Assembly: GCA_035547915.1 (NCBI GenBank)
Contig: DASZTS010000022.1
Span: 108,019-172,018, forward strand
Direction of reading: 5' to 3'
DNA: 64,000 nucleotides
Source of the DNA: DASSFG01 sp035547915
Lineage (GTDB): Bacteria > Planctomycetota > Planctomycetia > Pirellulales > JAICIG01
Part shown: positions 23,391 to 32,626 of the stretch, one piece after another
Position numbering within the stretch: position 1 is the first letter of the stretch
Layout of the letters: the number at the start of each line of letters is the position of its first letter
Notes under the pieces: generated by a model
Told to the model about the DNA's origin: nothing
The model's database searches: none
The model's input: the letters and a program-made list of their open reading frames with translations, nothing else
Program-made: the position numbers and the translations under genes

Positions 23391-24158
23391 ATGATCGAAC
23401 TCGACAACGTGACACGAACCTACGGCGACAAGATGGCCGTGTCGGGCCTCAGCCTGACGGTGCCGGCGGGCGAGCTGTTCGCGCTGCTGGGACCGAACGG
23501 CGCCGGCAAGACGACGACCATCAAGATGCTCGTGGGGCTGTTGCGGCCGACCTCCGGTCACGTGCGATTGGGTGGCTTCGACGTGGTCGCGGAACCGCGC
23601 AAGGCATGCTCGTTGCTGGGGTTTGTGCCCGATGTCCCTTTCTTATACGACAAACTGACCGGCCGTGAGTTTCTGCACTTTTTGGCCGGCATGTATGGCT
23701 ACAGTCCTCGCGAAGCGGCCGCCCGCGTCGAGCGGGAGATGGACCACTTCGAGTTGCACGAATTCATCGATGAATTGGCGGAAGCCTATTCGCACGGCAT
23801 GAAGCAGCGGTTGGTCTTCGCCGCCGCGCTGCTGCACGATCCGGCCGTCTTGGTCATCGACGAGCCATTGGTGGGCCTCGACCCGCGCAGTGGCAAGCTG
23901 GTGAAAGACCTGTTGCGCGCCCGCGCGGCCGCGGGAGTGGCCATCTTCATGTCGACACACCTGCTCGATGTCGCCGAGCAGATCGCGCATCGGATCGGTA
24001 TCGTCGACCGTGGCAAATTGGTCTGCGAGGGAACGCTCGCCGAGCTGCGCGGCCGGCTGGCGGCGCAGCATACCTCGCTCGAGCAGCTCTTCCTTAACGT
24101 GACCTCGGCCGGCAAGACCGAGACCGAGTCGACCGCGGCCGCGGCCCTGACGGAGTAG
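23391..24158 (+). CDS. ABC transporter ATP-binding protein (ABC-2 / CcmA-like)
   Basis: This ATPase would energise the permease encoded next. The 255-aa product has Walker A 'GPNGAGKTT' (34-42), 'GFVPDVPFLYDKLTGREFLHFLAGMYG', signature 'YSHGMKQRL' in place of the usual LSGGQ-type wording, Walker B 'VLVIDEPLVGLDP' and the H-loop 'MSTHLLDVAEQI'. This is the drug/Na+/copper (ABC-2) exporter class. ATG 23391 is preferred; an in-frame GTG at 23376 adds five residues. The stop is four bases from the next start, so stoichiometric expression is likely. The exported substrate is unknown. Confidence 0.9.
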   Translation: MIELDNVTRTYGDKMAVSGLSLTVPAGELFALLGPNGAGKTTTIKMLVGLLRPTSGHVRLGGFDVVAEPRKACSLLGFVPDVPFLYDKLTGREFLHFLAGMYGYSPREAAARVEREMDHFELHEFIDELAEAYSHGMKQRLVFAAALLHDPAVLVIDEPLVGLDPRSGKLVKDLLRARAAAGVAIFMSTHLLDVAEQIAHRIGIVDRGKLVCEGTLAELRGRLAAQHTSLEQLFLNVTSAGKTETESTAAAALTE

Positions 24159-24162
24159 ATCG

Positions 24163-25986
24163 GTGAGCACAGTCCCGCTTGCTCGTAGCTCCGCCGCCTC
24201 GCTATCGACGGGCTCGAAGACCAACGAAGCTGAACTGCTCTCGGGACCGGACGAGGCACGCGTCTTTCGCTGGCTGCGGCGGAAGATGGGCGCCAACTGG
24301 ACGCGGCAGGCGATCCGCCATTCGCGGCTACGGCTCACTCTGGTGGCCTTGCTGACGTGGGTGCTCTGGCTCGGACTGTTTGAATTGTTCGCCGAAGGAT
24401 TCCGTTTCCTCAGCGTCATGATTCCCGATCAGGGGACGCACGACGATACCGCGCGGGCCGTGTTCAGCATCTTCTTCGCGTCGCTCACGCTCATGCTCGT
24501 GGTGTCGACGGGCATCATCATCTACGGCGGTCTCTACCGATCGGCGGAGGTGCAGTTCTTGTTCTCTCTGCCGGTGCGCAGCGAGCGGATCTTCCTGCAC
24601 AAGTTCCAGGAGGCGATGCTGTTCAGCAGTTGGGGATTCTTATTGCTGGGCACTCCCATGCTCGTGGCCTACGGGGCTGTGGAGCAATCCGGCTGGTACT
24701 ATTTCGCGGTGCTGCTGCCGTTCTTGATCGGCTTCGCATACATCCCGGGCAGCTTGGGCGCGATAGCCGCGCTGGTGATGGTGCGCTGGTTGCCGCGGAG
24801 AAAGATACGCTTGTTGGCAATCGCCGCCGGAGCCGCGGGGCTGGCGACGATCGTCGTGCTCGCGATGTGGCTGCGGAGGGGCACGGGCGACAACGACCTG
24901 CTCACGCCCGGTTGGTTCCAGGGGATGCTCGATCGTTTGCGGTTCAGCGAAGCACAGCTTCTGCCGAGCTGGTGGCTCAGTTCGGGCTTGCTCGAAGCCG
25001 CGCAGGCCGGTCTGAGGAGCGACGGCCAGCGCGCGGCACTGATCGAAAGTTTCAAATTCCTCTCGCTCACGGTGGCCAACGCGATGCTGCTGCACCAGAT
25101 CGCGGTTTGGCTCGCGGGCCGCGTTTATCGAGCGGGTTATCAGTCGCTGCACGGTGACCTGGCAGGCAGCCGACGACCGCGAGCCAATATCGTGGACCGT
25201 GCGGTCGAAAAGCTGGCGTTCTTTCTGACACCCCAGATGCGCCTGCTCATCGTCAAAGACCTGCGACTCTTTCGCCGCGACCCGGTGCAGTGGTTACAGT
25301 TCCTGATCTTCTTCGGGCTGTTGGGCTTGTACTTTCTGAATATTCGCCGGCTAAGCTACGACGTAAACTATGCGAACTGGGTGAACATGATCAGCTTCCT
25401 CAACCTATCGGTCGTGGGGCTGATCTTGTCGACCTTCACAACCCGCTTCATTTTTCCGATGATCAGCCTCGAAGGCCGCCGCTTTTGGATTCTCGGCCTG
25501 CTGCCCGTGCGCCGCGAGACGATCTTGCTGGGAAAGTTCCTCTTCGCGTCGATCGGCTCGCTGGTACCTAGCACGTCGTTGGTCATTCTGAGCGATATGA
25601 TGCTGCGCGTCGCGCCCTTGATTCTGACGCTGCACGTGCTGGCGTGCGTCATGTTCTGTGCCGGTCTCTCTGGGATCGCCGTCGGCTTGGGCGCCAAGAT
25701 GCCCAACCTGCGCGACGACTCGCCTTCGCGAATCGCCGCCGGGTTTGGCGGCACGCTCAACTTGATCCTGAGCACCGCTTACGTCGCCGCGATTGTGGTG
25801 ACTACCGCCGTGCCATGCCATTTTTATCTGGCCGCCGAGACAATAAACTCTCTATCGCGGATATCGCACGAGCGGCTCGGTCAACTGATGGCACTGGGAG
25901 TGCTGTCGAGCATCTTCCTGGGGCTGGCCGCCACGTTCGTTCCGCTGTGGGTCGGTTGCAAGGCCTTCCGTAAGTTGGAGTTCTAG
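24163..25986 (+). CDS. ABC-2 type exporter permease, long form
   Basis: The 607-aa integral membrane protein has about ten to twelve hydrophobic segments in two blocks, for example 'TLVALLTWVLWLGLFELF', 'AMLFSSWGFLLLGTPMLVAYG', 'WLQFLIFFGLLGLYFLNI', 'SLVPSTSLVILSDMMLRVAPLILTLHVLACVMF' and a last pair near the C-terminus. 'EVQFLFSLPVRSERIFLHKF' and 'EGRRFWILGLLPVRRETILLGKFL' are duplicated cytoplasmic motifs of the long ABC-2 permease type (two half-units in one chain). The start is GTG 24163, four bases after the ATPase stop. It is followed after four bases by a receptor kinase gene, so transporter and kinase are one transcriptional unit. Confidence 0.88.
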   Translation: MSTVPLARSSAASLSTGSKTNEAELLSGPDEARVFRWLRRKMGANWTRQAIRHSRLRLTLVALLTWVLWLGLFELFAEGFRFLSVMIPDQGTHDDTARAVFSIFFASLTLMLVVSTGIIIYGGLYRSAEVQFLFSLPVRSERIFLHKFQEAMLFSSWGFLLLGTPMLVAYGAVEQSGWYYFAVLLPFLIGFAYIPGSLGAIAALVMVRWLPRRKIRLLAIAAGAAGLATIVVLAMWLRRGTGDNDLLTPGWFQGMLDRLRFSEAQLLPSWWLSSGLLEAAQAGLRSDGQRAALIESFKFLSLTVANAMLLHQIAVWLAGRVYRAGYQSLHGDLAGSRRPRANIVDRAVEKLAFFLTPQMRLLIVKDLRLFRRDPVQWLQFLIFFGLLGLYFLNIRRLSYDVNYANWVNMISFLNLSVVGLILSTFTTRFIFPMISLEGRRFWILGLLPVRRETILLGKFLFASIGSLVPSTSLVILSDMMLRVAPLILTLHVLACVMFCAGLSGIAVGLGAKMPNLRDDSPSRIAAGFGGTLNLILSTAYVAAIVVTTAVPCHFYLAAETINSLSRISHERLGQLMALGVLSSIFLGLAATFVPLWVGCKAFRKLEF

Positions 25987-25990
25987 CTGC

Positions 25991-28234
25991 ATGTCGTCGG
26001 ATGCGAGTTTCGATCGCACGCTCACGCAGAGCGACGAGGATCTGCGCCGAGCGAGCGAACGAAGTCTGCAACCGGCGCGGCCGCCGTTAGTGGTGCCCGG
26101 CTATCAGGCCGAGCGTTTCCTAGGCGCCGGTGCTTACGGCCAAGTATGGGTCGCCGTCGACACCAATACCGGCCGCCGGGTGGCGATCAAGTTCTACTTG
26201 CACCGCGGCGGACTCGATTGGACCATTCTCACGCGCGAAGTCGAACGGCTGGCACTGCTCTTCGCCGACCGTTACGTGGTGCAGCTCATCGAAGTCGGCT
26301 GGGACAGCGATCCGCCGTATTTCGTCATGGAGTACCTGGAGCGCGGTTCGCTCGCCGACCGCCTGGGCGCCGGACCGTTGGCCGCGGAAGAAGCGGTCGA
26401 GCTGTTCCGCGATGTGGCCATCGGCTTGGTTCATGCCCACGGAAAGGGCGTGTTGCACTGCGATCTGAAACCGGCGAACGTTCTGCTCGACCAGGACGGC
26501 CGCCCCCGGTTGGCCGATTTCGGGCAATCGCGGTTGTCGGATGAGCAGTCGCCCTCGTTGGGCACGCTGTTCTATATGGCCCCCGAGCAGGCCGACCTGA
26601 ACGCTGCTCCCGACGCCCGCTGGGACGTCTATGCCCTGGGCGCCCTGTTGTACGCGATGCTCACCGGCTCGCCTCCCTATCGCAGCGCCGAGGCGCTGGC
26701 TCAGATACAGCAGGCCGGGGCACTCGAAGAGCAACTGGCCGAATATCGCCGTTGGATCGAAGCCGCGCCCCGGCCGCAGGCCCACCGCCGCTTGGGCGGT
26801 GTCGATCGCTTCTTGTCCGACATTATTCACCGCTGCTTGGCAGTCGATCCACACAAGCGATATGCCAACCCGCAGGCCGTGCTCGACGCGCTGCACGCGC
26901 GCAACCTGCGGCGTTCGCGCCGGCCGTTACTCGTCTTGGGCGGAGTCGGTCCGCTGGTGTTACTGGCGATCGTCTCCCTCTTCGGATACAACGTCTTCGA
27001 GACCTCGTTGGGCGAATCTCGCGACGCACTCACGCTCCGCGCGCTGGAGAGCGATCGCTTCGCCGCGCAGTTCGTGGCCGAGAACGTCGCCCGCGAGATC
27101 GAGCAGCGTTGGCAGACGCTGGAGCACATCGCCGCGGACGACGACTTTCGCCGCGCGGTCGACGCGGCGTCGCGGGCAGGATACGACTCGGCGGCGGCCG
27201 GCGAGTTGCAGACGCATCTGGAACGTCTGGATCATAGCCTCAAGCTGGCGGATTCCGACAGTTGGTACGTGCTCGACGGCGAGGGCATTCAGCTCGCCCG
27301 CAGCCCGCCGATCGACAACACGCTGGGCGTGGATTACGCTTTCCGCGATTACTATCACGGACAGGGTGTCGACCTGGCCCGCGGTGAGCGGGCCGAGCCT
27401 CTTCGACAGCCCCACCTCTCCATCGTCTTCACCAGCGAGGCAACGCACCTTCGCACGGTCTCGTTGTCTGTACCCATCTTCGATAAGGGTGCCGACCCGG
27501 AGCATGCCGAGGTGAGAGGCGTGCTCTGTCATGCGGTCGATCTGGGGCATTTCGCCGAGTTGTGGGCCGACGAGCGGTCGGGCAACAACCAGGTGCCGGT
27601 CCTCGTCGACTCCCGTAAAGACGAAACGGGGCGCCGCGGTGCTATTCTAGAACACCCTCACTTGCAGTCGCTGTTAGACGAAAAGTCGGTGCCGGACGAT
27701 CGATTTTACTTGCACGATGGCACGCTTGATCGGCTCGATCGATTACGCGAGCGGCGGCGCAAACCACATTCCGACGACCCGCACGAGGCCGAAGCGCTCA
27801 ACGAGCTGGCGCGCATCGAGAATTACCGCGATCCGATCGGAGGCGAATTCGTGGGCCGATGGCTCGCGGCAGCCGAGCCGGTCGAGATCATGGCACGGAG
27901 TAATCTGAACAGCCGTGACACGGGATGGATCGTCATCGTACAAGAAAGGTATCGGGCCGCGGTCGCTCCGGTCCAAGAACTACGCCAACGGTTGCTACTA
28001 CAAGCGATTCTGGCGACGACCGCCGTTGCCATGGCCTTCGTCGGCATCTGGGGCTTCGTCATCCTGGTGCTCAACGAATCGCCGCGCTTACGATGGTTCG
28101 ATCGTTGGCGGCGGCGCACAGGCCATGCGTCGCACGGTCACACGCCCAGTTCCGCCGGACTGACCGGATCGCTCCTCTCACCAGCCGGCCCGCCGGCCAG
28201 CAGTGGTGAATTCAAGACGATCGACAAGGGGTAG
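25991..28234 (+). CDS. Transmembrane Ser/Thr protein kinase with extracytoplasmic sensor domain
   Basis: This is a Hanks-type kinase. In the 747-aa product: glycine loop 'GAGAYGQVWVA' (45-55), VAIK with Lys67, catalytic 'HCDLKPANVLLD' (Asp158), 'DFGQSR' (176-181), and 'MAPEQ' (196-200). A first membrane helix lies at about 312-335, then some 330 residues outside, with features of a double Cache domain ('WYVLDGEGIQLARSPPIDNTLGVDYAFRDYYHGQG'), and a second membrane helix at about 672-695 with a short basic tail. Most bacterial receptor kinases have one helix and no return to the cytoplasm; here the sensor is bracketed by two helices as in chemoreceptors. Four bases separate it from the ABC permease, so it may sense the exporter's substrate or product. 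Confidence 0.92.
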   Translation: MSSDASFDRTLTQSDEDLRRASERSLQPARPPLVVPGYQAERFLGAGAYGQVWVAVDTNTGRRVAIKFYLHRGGLDWTILTREVERLALLFADRYVVQLIEVGWDSDPPYFVMEYLERGSLADRLGAGPLAAEEAVELFRDVAIGLVHAHGKGVLHCDLKPANVLLDQDGRPRLADFGQSRLSDEQSPSLGTLFYMAPEQADLNAAPDARWDVYALGALLYAMLTGSPPYRSAEALAQIQQAGALEEQLAEYRRWIEAAPRPQAHRRLGGVDRFLSDIIHRCLAVDPHKRYANPQAVLDALHARNLRRSRRPLLVLGGVGPLVLLAIVSLFGYNVFETSLGESRDALTLRALESDRFAAQFVAENVAREIEQRWQTLEHIAADDDFRRAVDAASRAGYDSAAAGELQTHLERLDHSLKLADSDSWYVLDGEGIQLARSPPIDNTLGVDYAFRDYYHGQGVDLARGERAEPLRQPHLSIVFTSEATHLRTVSLSVPIFDKGADPEHAEVRGVLCHAVDLGHFAELWADERSGNNQVPVLVDSRKDETGRRGAILEHPHLQSLLDEKSVPDDRFYLHDGTLDRLDRLRERRRKPHSDDPHEAEALNELARIENYRDPIGGEFVGRWLAAAEPVEIMARSNLNSRDTGWIVIVQERYRAAVAPVQELRQRLLLQAILATTAVAMAFVGIWGFVILVLNESPRLRWFDRWRRRTGHASHGHTPSSAGLTGSLLSPAGPPASSGEFKTIDKG

Positions 28235-28274
28235 TCGTTCCTACGGAGTTGATCACCCCTTTGCACCGACCGCG

Positions 28275-29423
28275 CTAATGCACGGCTGGCGCCGCCAGCG
28301 TCGAGCGATCCCGATGGTGGCGCAGCCGACGGAGGAGCACGCGGGTCAGCTTGCCGGCGTCGAGGTCGAGTACGCCGAGCAGACGCACGAGCGACCATGC
28401 CGAGCCGACCGTCACCGCCGGCCGAGCGCAGAGATAGCGGTTCTCGAAGTGCGGGCGAAAGCGGCTCTTGTAGTGGTAGAGCCCCGCCGTATCGAAGATG
28501 AAGTTGAAATAGCGGCTGCTGAGAACCAACCCACGTCGCACGAGCGCGCTGTCGCCCGGCAGCGCCGAACCAGCGCGCAAGCACGGCACCAGGCAGAGCG
28601 ACACGCGCCGGACCTGCTCTTCGCGTAAGGACTCGATCGCGTCGCACATCAAGAACGGTATCGTGCCTCGCACCGCGCCGGGCCGCTGCCGATAGATCTC
28701 GAAGGCCCAGCCCGCGCCATTGCGGTATGGATTGCAAACCAAAAAACCGTCGATGCGGCCGGTTCGCGAGCGGGCGACAAAGATACGCCGGCGGCCGAGC
28801 GCAGAGGGGTCGAGACTGCCGTCGAGAAACCGCAATTCGCCGGCTTGCGGCTTGCCGGACAGAAAGGCTGCCGAAACCTCGGCCAGTTCCGCCAGAGTGG
28901 CTTCCCATTCCTCATCGCAAAAGTCGTCCCTAAGCAATTCGGTCACCGTCAGCCCCTGACGGCGACAGTAGTTGATCTGCCGGCGGAGCCACTCGAAGGA
29001 CTTGCCGCGGCAGTTCCAATCGTCGAGATCGATCACCGCTTCTTCGCCGAGTTTCGTGGCCTGGAATCCGTAGGCGCGGAATAGATCGACATCGCTCTCG
29101 ATGACGTTGTAGAACGACACGACGTCGCCTCGCTGATCCACGGACGCCACAACCTCGGCCAGCAGTGCTTCGCGGCGGCTCTCGGCCGCGAGGAGTCCGC
29201 CACCCACGTTCAGGTATCGGCCTACACGGGCAAACGCCACGGCACCGCGCCCGTCGCGCGACCAAAACGTCTCTCGGCCGCGATCGGTAGCCAGGTAAGA
29301 GTCGTAATACTGGCCGTAACGGTAGGCGAGCCGCTCCACCGAGCGGGCATGGGTAACGATGCGCGAGACACGCGCCGTAAGTAGGCCGCCTCGTCGATCG
29401 ACATCCTGACAAACGGGCTGCAC
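28275..29423 (-). CDS. MprF C-terminal-like (DUF2156) aminoacyl/acyltransferase
   Basis: The 382-aa protein looks like the soluble GNAT-fold domain of phosphatidylglycerol lysyltransferase: 'GRYLNVGGGLLA', 'VVSFYNVIESDVDLFRAYGFQATKLGEEAVIDLDDWNCRGKSFEWLRRQINYCRRQGL', 'DGFLVCNPYRNGAGWAFEIYRQRPGAVRGTIPFLMCDAIESL', and a tail 'LYHYKSRFRPHFENRYLC'. It would use a charged tRNA (or a related acyl donor) to modify a lipid or peptide. No membrane flippase domain is attached, unlike full MprF. GTG 29423 is chosen because a purine-rich ggaaggga lies eight bases upstream; the longer ATG start gives an unlikely N-terminus. It is convergent with the kinase operon. Confidence 0.8.
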   Translation of the reverse strand: MQPVCQDVDRRGGLLTARVSRIVTHARSVERLAYRYGQYYDSYLATDRGRETFWSRDGRGAVAFARVGRYLNVGGGLLAAESRREALLAEVVASVDQRGDVVSFYNVIESDVDLFRAYGFQATKLGEEAVIDLDDWNCRGKSFEWLRRQINYCRRQGLTVTELLRDDFCDEEWEATLAELAEVSAAFLSGKPQAGELRFLDGSLDPSALGRRRIFVARSRTGRIDGFLVCNPYRNGAGWAFEIYRQRPGAVRGTIPFLMCDAIESLREEQVRRVSLCLVPCLRAGSALPGDSALVRRGLVLSSRYFNFIFDTAGLYHYKSRFRPHFENRYLCARPAVTVGSAWSLVRLLGVLDLDAGKLTRVLLRRLRHHRDRSTLAAPAVH

Positions 29424-29530
29424 GTCGCCGTCCCTTCCTTGGCACGGGATTGATCCGGGAAAGCGGCGATTGTAGCAGAGTGCGGGGCGCCGGTGACAGC
29501 CCAGCACGGCGAACACGCACGCGACGGCCG

Positions 29531-30550
29531 CTAGCCGGTCTTCTCGACTTCGAAGCCGTGCTGCTTGCGGTGATACGGGCCGTCGAACATCTGCGTCGTC
29601 TTGAACAATTCGTGCCGGCCGTCGGCCCCTTCCGCCTGCGTCTGCGCAAGCAGTTTCTGCATCTCGTCTTTCGGCATCGGCTTGAAATTACGGGCGATAC
29701 CGAGATCCTGGTGCAGGTCGTCGCGCGACATGATGCCGCACACGAGCGAGCTGATCGGCATCGACAGGGCGTATCGCCGGCAGTCCTCGGCCTTCAGCCC
29801 AGCCTTGTCGGGCAGGCGCCCCCTGGGAGAGCCGCCGGCAAACGACTTCATGCCGAGCACGCCGATCCCCTTTTCGTTGCAGACGGGCACGACCCGCTTT
29901 TGAAAGCTGCGGTAGTGCGCATCCATGATGTTGATCGGCATCTGGGCCGTATCCCAGGCGAACGGCTTGTCGATCATCTTCAAGTGGATGTCGGGGTGCT
30001 TGTGCCCCGTGAAGCCGATAAACCGAATCTTGCCTTGCTTTTTGGCCTCCAATGCGGCCGCCAAGCCACCTTTCTCGAACACCCAGTCGGGATCGTTGTC
30101 GTAGACGATCTCGTGAAACTGCCAGAGATCGATGTGGTCGGTTCGCAGACGCCGCAGGCTGTCTTCGAGATGCTTCATGCTTCCCTGGCGGTCGCGGGCG
30201 CAGTTCTTCGTCATCAGGAAGACCTTGTCGCGACGCCCTTCGGTGGCGAGCGCCTTGCCCATCACTTGTTCGCTGCCGCCGTCGTGGTAGTCCCAGGCGT
30301 TGTCGAAGAAGGTCAGCCCCTCGTCGATCGCCTCGTGCATGATGGCGATGGCATCGTCTTCGGCGATGGCCCCGATATGCCAACCGCCCAGGCAGATGAT
30401 CGATACCTTGACGCCCGTCTTTCCGAGCGGTCGCTTGGGGAGGCCGTCGGCGGTGTCTTCTTGCCCGGCCAGTACATAGTCGCCGAAACCGGCCAGGGCC
30501 ACTCCGGCGGCGGTCGACTTCAGGAACTCACGTCGTGCGGAATCGGTCAT
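29531..30550 (-). CDS. Tat-exported aldo/keto reductase
   Basis: This is an NAD(P)H-dependent aldo/keto reductase, probably periplasmic. The 339-aa product starts with a twin-arginine motif 'SARREFLKSTAAGVALAGFG'. The AKR barrel follows: 'LGKTGVKVSIICLGGWHIG', Asp/Tyr in 'FFDNAWDYHDGGSEQVMGKAL', Lys in 'VFLMTKN' and His in 'DLWQFHEI', which together form the catalytic tetrad. It has an unusual 'IGFTGHKHPDIHLKMID' loop, common in planctomycete and acidobacterial oxidoreductases of this kind. It is monocistronic. Substrate unknown; sugar oxidoreduction outside the cytoplasm is the usual guess for this branch. Confidence 0.9.
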   Translation of the reverse strand: MTDSARREFLKSTAAGVALAGFGDYVLAGQEDTADGLPKRPLGKTGVKVSIICLGGWHIGAIAEDDAIAIMHEAIDEGLTFFDNAWDYHDGGSEQVMGKALATEGRRDKVFLMTKNCARDRQGSMKHLEDSLRRLRTDHIDLWQFHEIVYDNDPDWVFEKGGLAAALEAKKQGKIRFIGFTGHKHPDIHLKMIDKPFAWDTAQMPINIMDAHYRSFQKRVVPVCNEKGIGVLGMKSFAGGSPRGRLPDKAGLKAEDCRRYALSMPISSLVCGIMSRDDLHQDLGIARNFKPMPKDEMQKLLAQTQAEGADGRHELFKTTQMFDGPYHRKQHGFEVEKTG

Positions 30551-30831
30551 GGGCGGCTCCTATCGTGACGAGTTTAGGGGGCTAACTGCCAACGCGATGC
30601 AGGGTGCCTGGCGACGCAAAGCAACGATCTTCAGAGCATGCCTGCATTTTGGCCGATTCTGCCGGATTGGCAAGTTGGGCAGGCGCGGCTCTGTGCGTTA
30701 TGCCCCGCCTTCCCCGACATCCCACCTTAACGATCTCTTTGTGACGATTGCAGCGAATGTGCCGGATGTGCCGAATCTAGCTTTCATACGGGTTTAGCTC
30801 GATCTGATTCGACAACGAGAGTCTGACAGCC

Positions 30832-32310
30832 GTGGTGCAACTCAGCGTGCTTTGCTTCTGCCTGGCGGCCACCTGGTCACTACCCGATCACGTTGACGCC
30901 GCTCAGGTTGCCGATCGTGAATCGTCGTCGACTGCCTCTTGCGATAGAGTCGACGGTGACGACGGTGACGACGGTGACGACACGGATGAACCATGCGTGA
31001 CGGGCGCTGCGCCCCAATTCGTGCCATGGATTCTGTTACCCGCGGGCCGCGTCGGTCTGAGGACGGCGGGACGCCGAGCCCGCGACGCGGAACTCGACGT
31101 TGCCGATCCGCGGCCGGCCGCCCACAAACGCGCCTCTCTCGTTCTCCCGAAATGGGCGCTGGCGGCGATCATCTCGCTCACCGCGCTGCTGGTGATGCCA
31201 TCTCCGGGGCGGGCTGCCAGTAGCGGAGCGCCCGTCGCGGGGGTTGGATCCACCGAGGCCGTGGTTCCAGATTCCGCCGCGGGAAGCGACAACGAGCCGA
31301 CGATTCAGACAGTCGGACATCGCCGACCTAAGCGGAATGAAGCGCGATCCGAGGGCGGTGAAAACGGGTTCCCGCGTCGGCCTTTCTACGGGATGCCGAA
31401 TGTCGTGATTACCGACCCGGCTGAATTTCCGCGGCCACGGTCGTTGGATAACGATGATCCGAACAGTTTTTTTTACACGATGCGGCCGAACATTTTTAAC
31501 GTTCCGGTCGACGCCGAATGGGACTTCTACAGTCTCATCAACACCGACCGGCCGGATTTCACCGACGCCGTGTATTCGGTGGGCAAAGGCGTGACTTACC
31601 TCGAGACCGGCGTGACCTATACCAAGATCGATTCGGCTGACGAGCACATCAGCACACGGCAATTACCCGAATCACTGCTGCGCCACGGGATCACAGACGA
31701 GTTCGAGATCCGCTTGAAATGGCCGGGCTATCTGATGACCCATGCCGCCGATCCGCACAGCGGCATGCAGCAGACCACGTTCGGCGCCGAAGACATCGAT
31801 GTCGGGTTCAAGTATGAAATCTTGCAGCAACAGGGTTGGCGGCCGATGACGACGTTGGTCGCCGGCATGGTCGTGCCATCGGGCACTCCGGGGACGAGCG
31901 CCAACTACGCGCAACCGCATTTCAACCTCCTCGCCGGCTGGGGTCTTCGCCGCTGGCTGTATCTGAAGTGGCAAACCGGCTGCGACTTCGTCCACACGAC
32001 GAACACGCAAATCGTCACGCCGCTGACGGGGTCGTCGAATCCCACATTTGTCTCCGTGCGGTCTCCGCCCAACTCCTGGCACGAATCGATCTCGCTTCTG
32101 ACGCAGTGGACGAAGCGCGTCGGCGCTTTCCACGAATGGTTCATGATCTCCGGCACCGGCGGCGGCGACACGCGGGCACAGCACTTCCTCGATATGGGGC
32201 TGTACCTCTACGCAACGCCCAACGTGCAATTCGACGTCCGCGTCGGCCGGCAAATCAGCGATCGCGTCGACGATTTCTTCACCGGCGCCGGTTTTTCCGG
32301 ACGTTGGTAA
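30832..32310 (+). CDS. Secreted beta-barrel-like protein (MetA-pathway/transporter family)
   Basis: The 492-aa product from GTG 30832 has a C-terminal 280 residues with the alternating pattern of an outer-membrane barrel and signature stretches of the 'putative MetA-pathway of phenol degradation' family: 'INTDRPDFTDAVYSVGKGVTYLETGVTYTKID', 'GITDEFEIRLKWPGYLM', 'GAEDIDVGFKYEI', then 'VQFDVRVGRQISDRVDDFFTGAGFSGRW' ending in the aromatic residue usual for barrels. Two hydrophobic segments could serve as signal peptide ('LSVLCFCLAATWSL' and 'WALAAIISLTALLVMP' at about 105-120), so the true start may be downstream. Between them is an acidic 'DGDDGDDGDDTDE' run encoded by a 9-base tandem repeat. 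It may export or transport a hydrophobic compound. Confidence 0.75.
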   Translation: MVQLSVLCFCLAATWSLPDHVDAAQVADRESSSTASCDRVDGDDGDDGDDTDEPCVTGAAPQFVPWILLPAGRVGLRTAGRRARDAELDVADPRPAAHKRASLVLPKWALAAIISLTALLVMPSPGRAASSGAPVAGVGSTEAVVPDSAAGSDNEPTIQTVGHRRPKRNEARSEGGENGFPRRPFYGMPNVVITDPAEFPRPRSLDNDDPNSFFYTMRPNIFNVPVDAEWDFYSLINTDRPDFTDAVYSVGKGVTYLETGVTYTKIDSADEHISTRQLPESLLRHGITDEFEIRLKWPGYLMTHAADPHSGMQQTTFGAEDIDVGFKYEILQQQGWRPMTTLVAGMVVPSGTPGTSANYAQPHFNLLAGWGLRRWLYLKWQTGCDFVHTTNTQIVTPLTGSSNPTFVSVRSPPNSWHESISLLTQWTKRVGAFHEWFMISGTGGGDTRAQHFLDMGLYLYATPNVQFDVRVGRQISDRVDDFFTGAGFSGRW

Positions 32311-32626
32311 GTTCGATCGCTTCGCCGGCACATTCGACAAAAAGAAACGCGGACCTTGCCCGGATTTGTCGCGCCCCGGGGTCGGCCTGTGAACTTCTGA
32401 GGCCGGGGTTTGCCCCTGCCATCGTGAGGCGCCTACGCGCTGCTCGTCTTCGGCTACCTCTGAACTCACATCGCGGGATCGAAGCAGCAGAAAGTCCCGC
32501 CATTGTGTGACCGATGGCAACTTGCAATGCATGCAGGTCCGATGCCAGACAACGTACGGGGCGGGCGACCGTGTCCGACGACGCGATAGCGTTGTTCCTG
32601 CCGCCGTACCGTGGTGTTGAATTCGC
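32311..32626 (+). other. Intergenic region between convergent genes
   Basis: These 316 bases lie between the barrel gene and the radical SAM gene, which converge. No gene or known RNA is seen. A terminator for either gene would be expected here but no hairpin with T-run was clear. Confidence 0.45.

Noticed and set aside
30551..30831. Possible small RNA or leader in the divergent gap upstream of the barrel gene
   Set aside because: No hairpin or T-run strong enough to call an RNA; nothing supportable.
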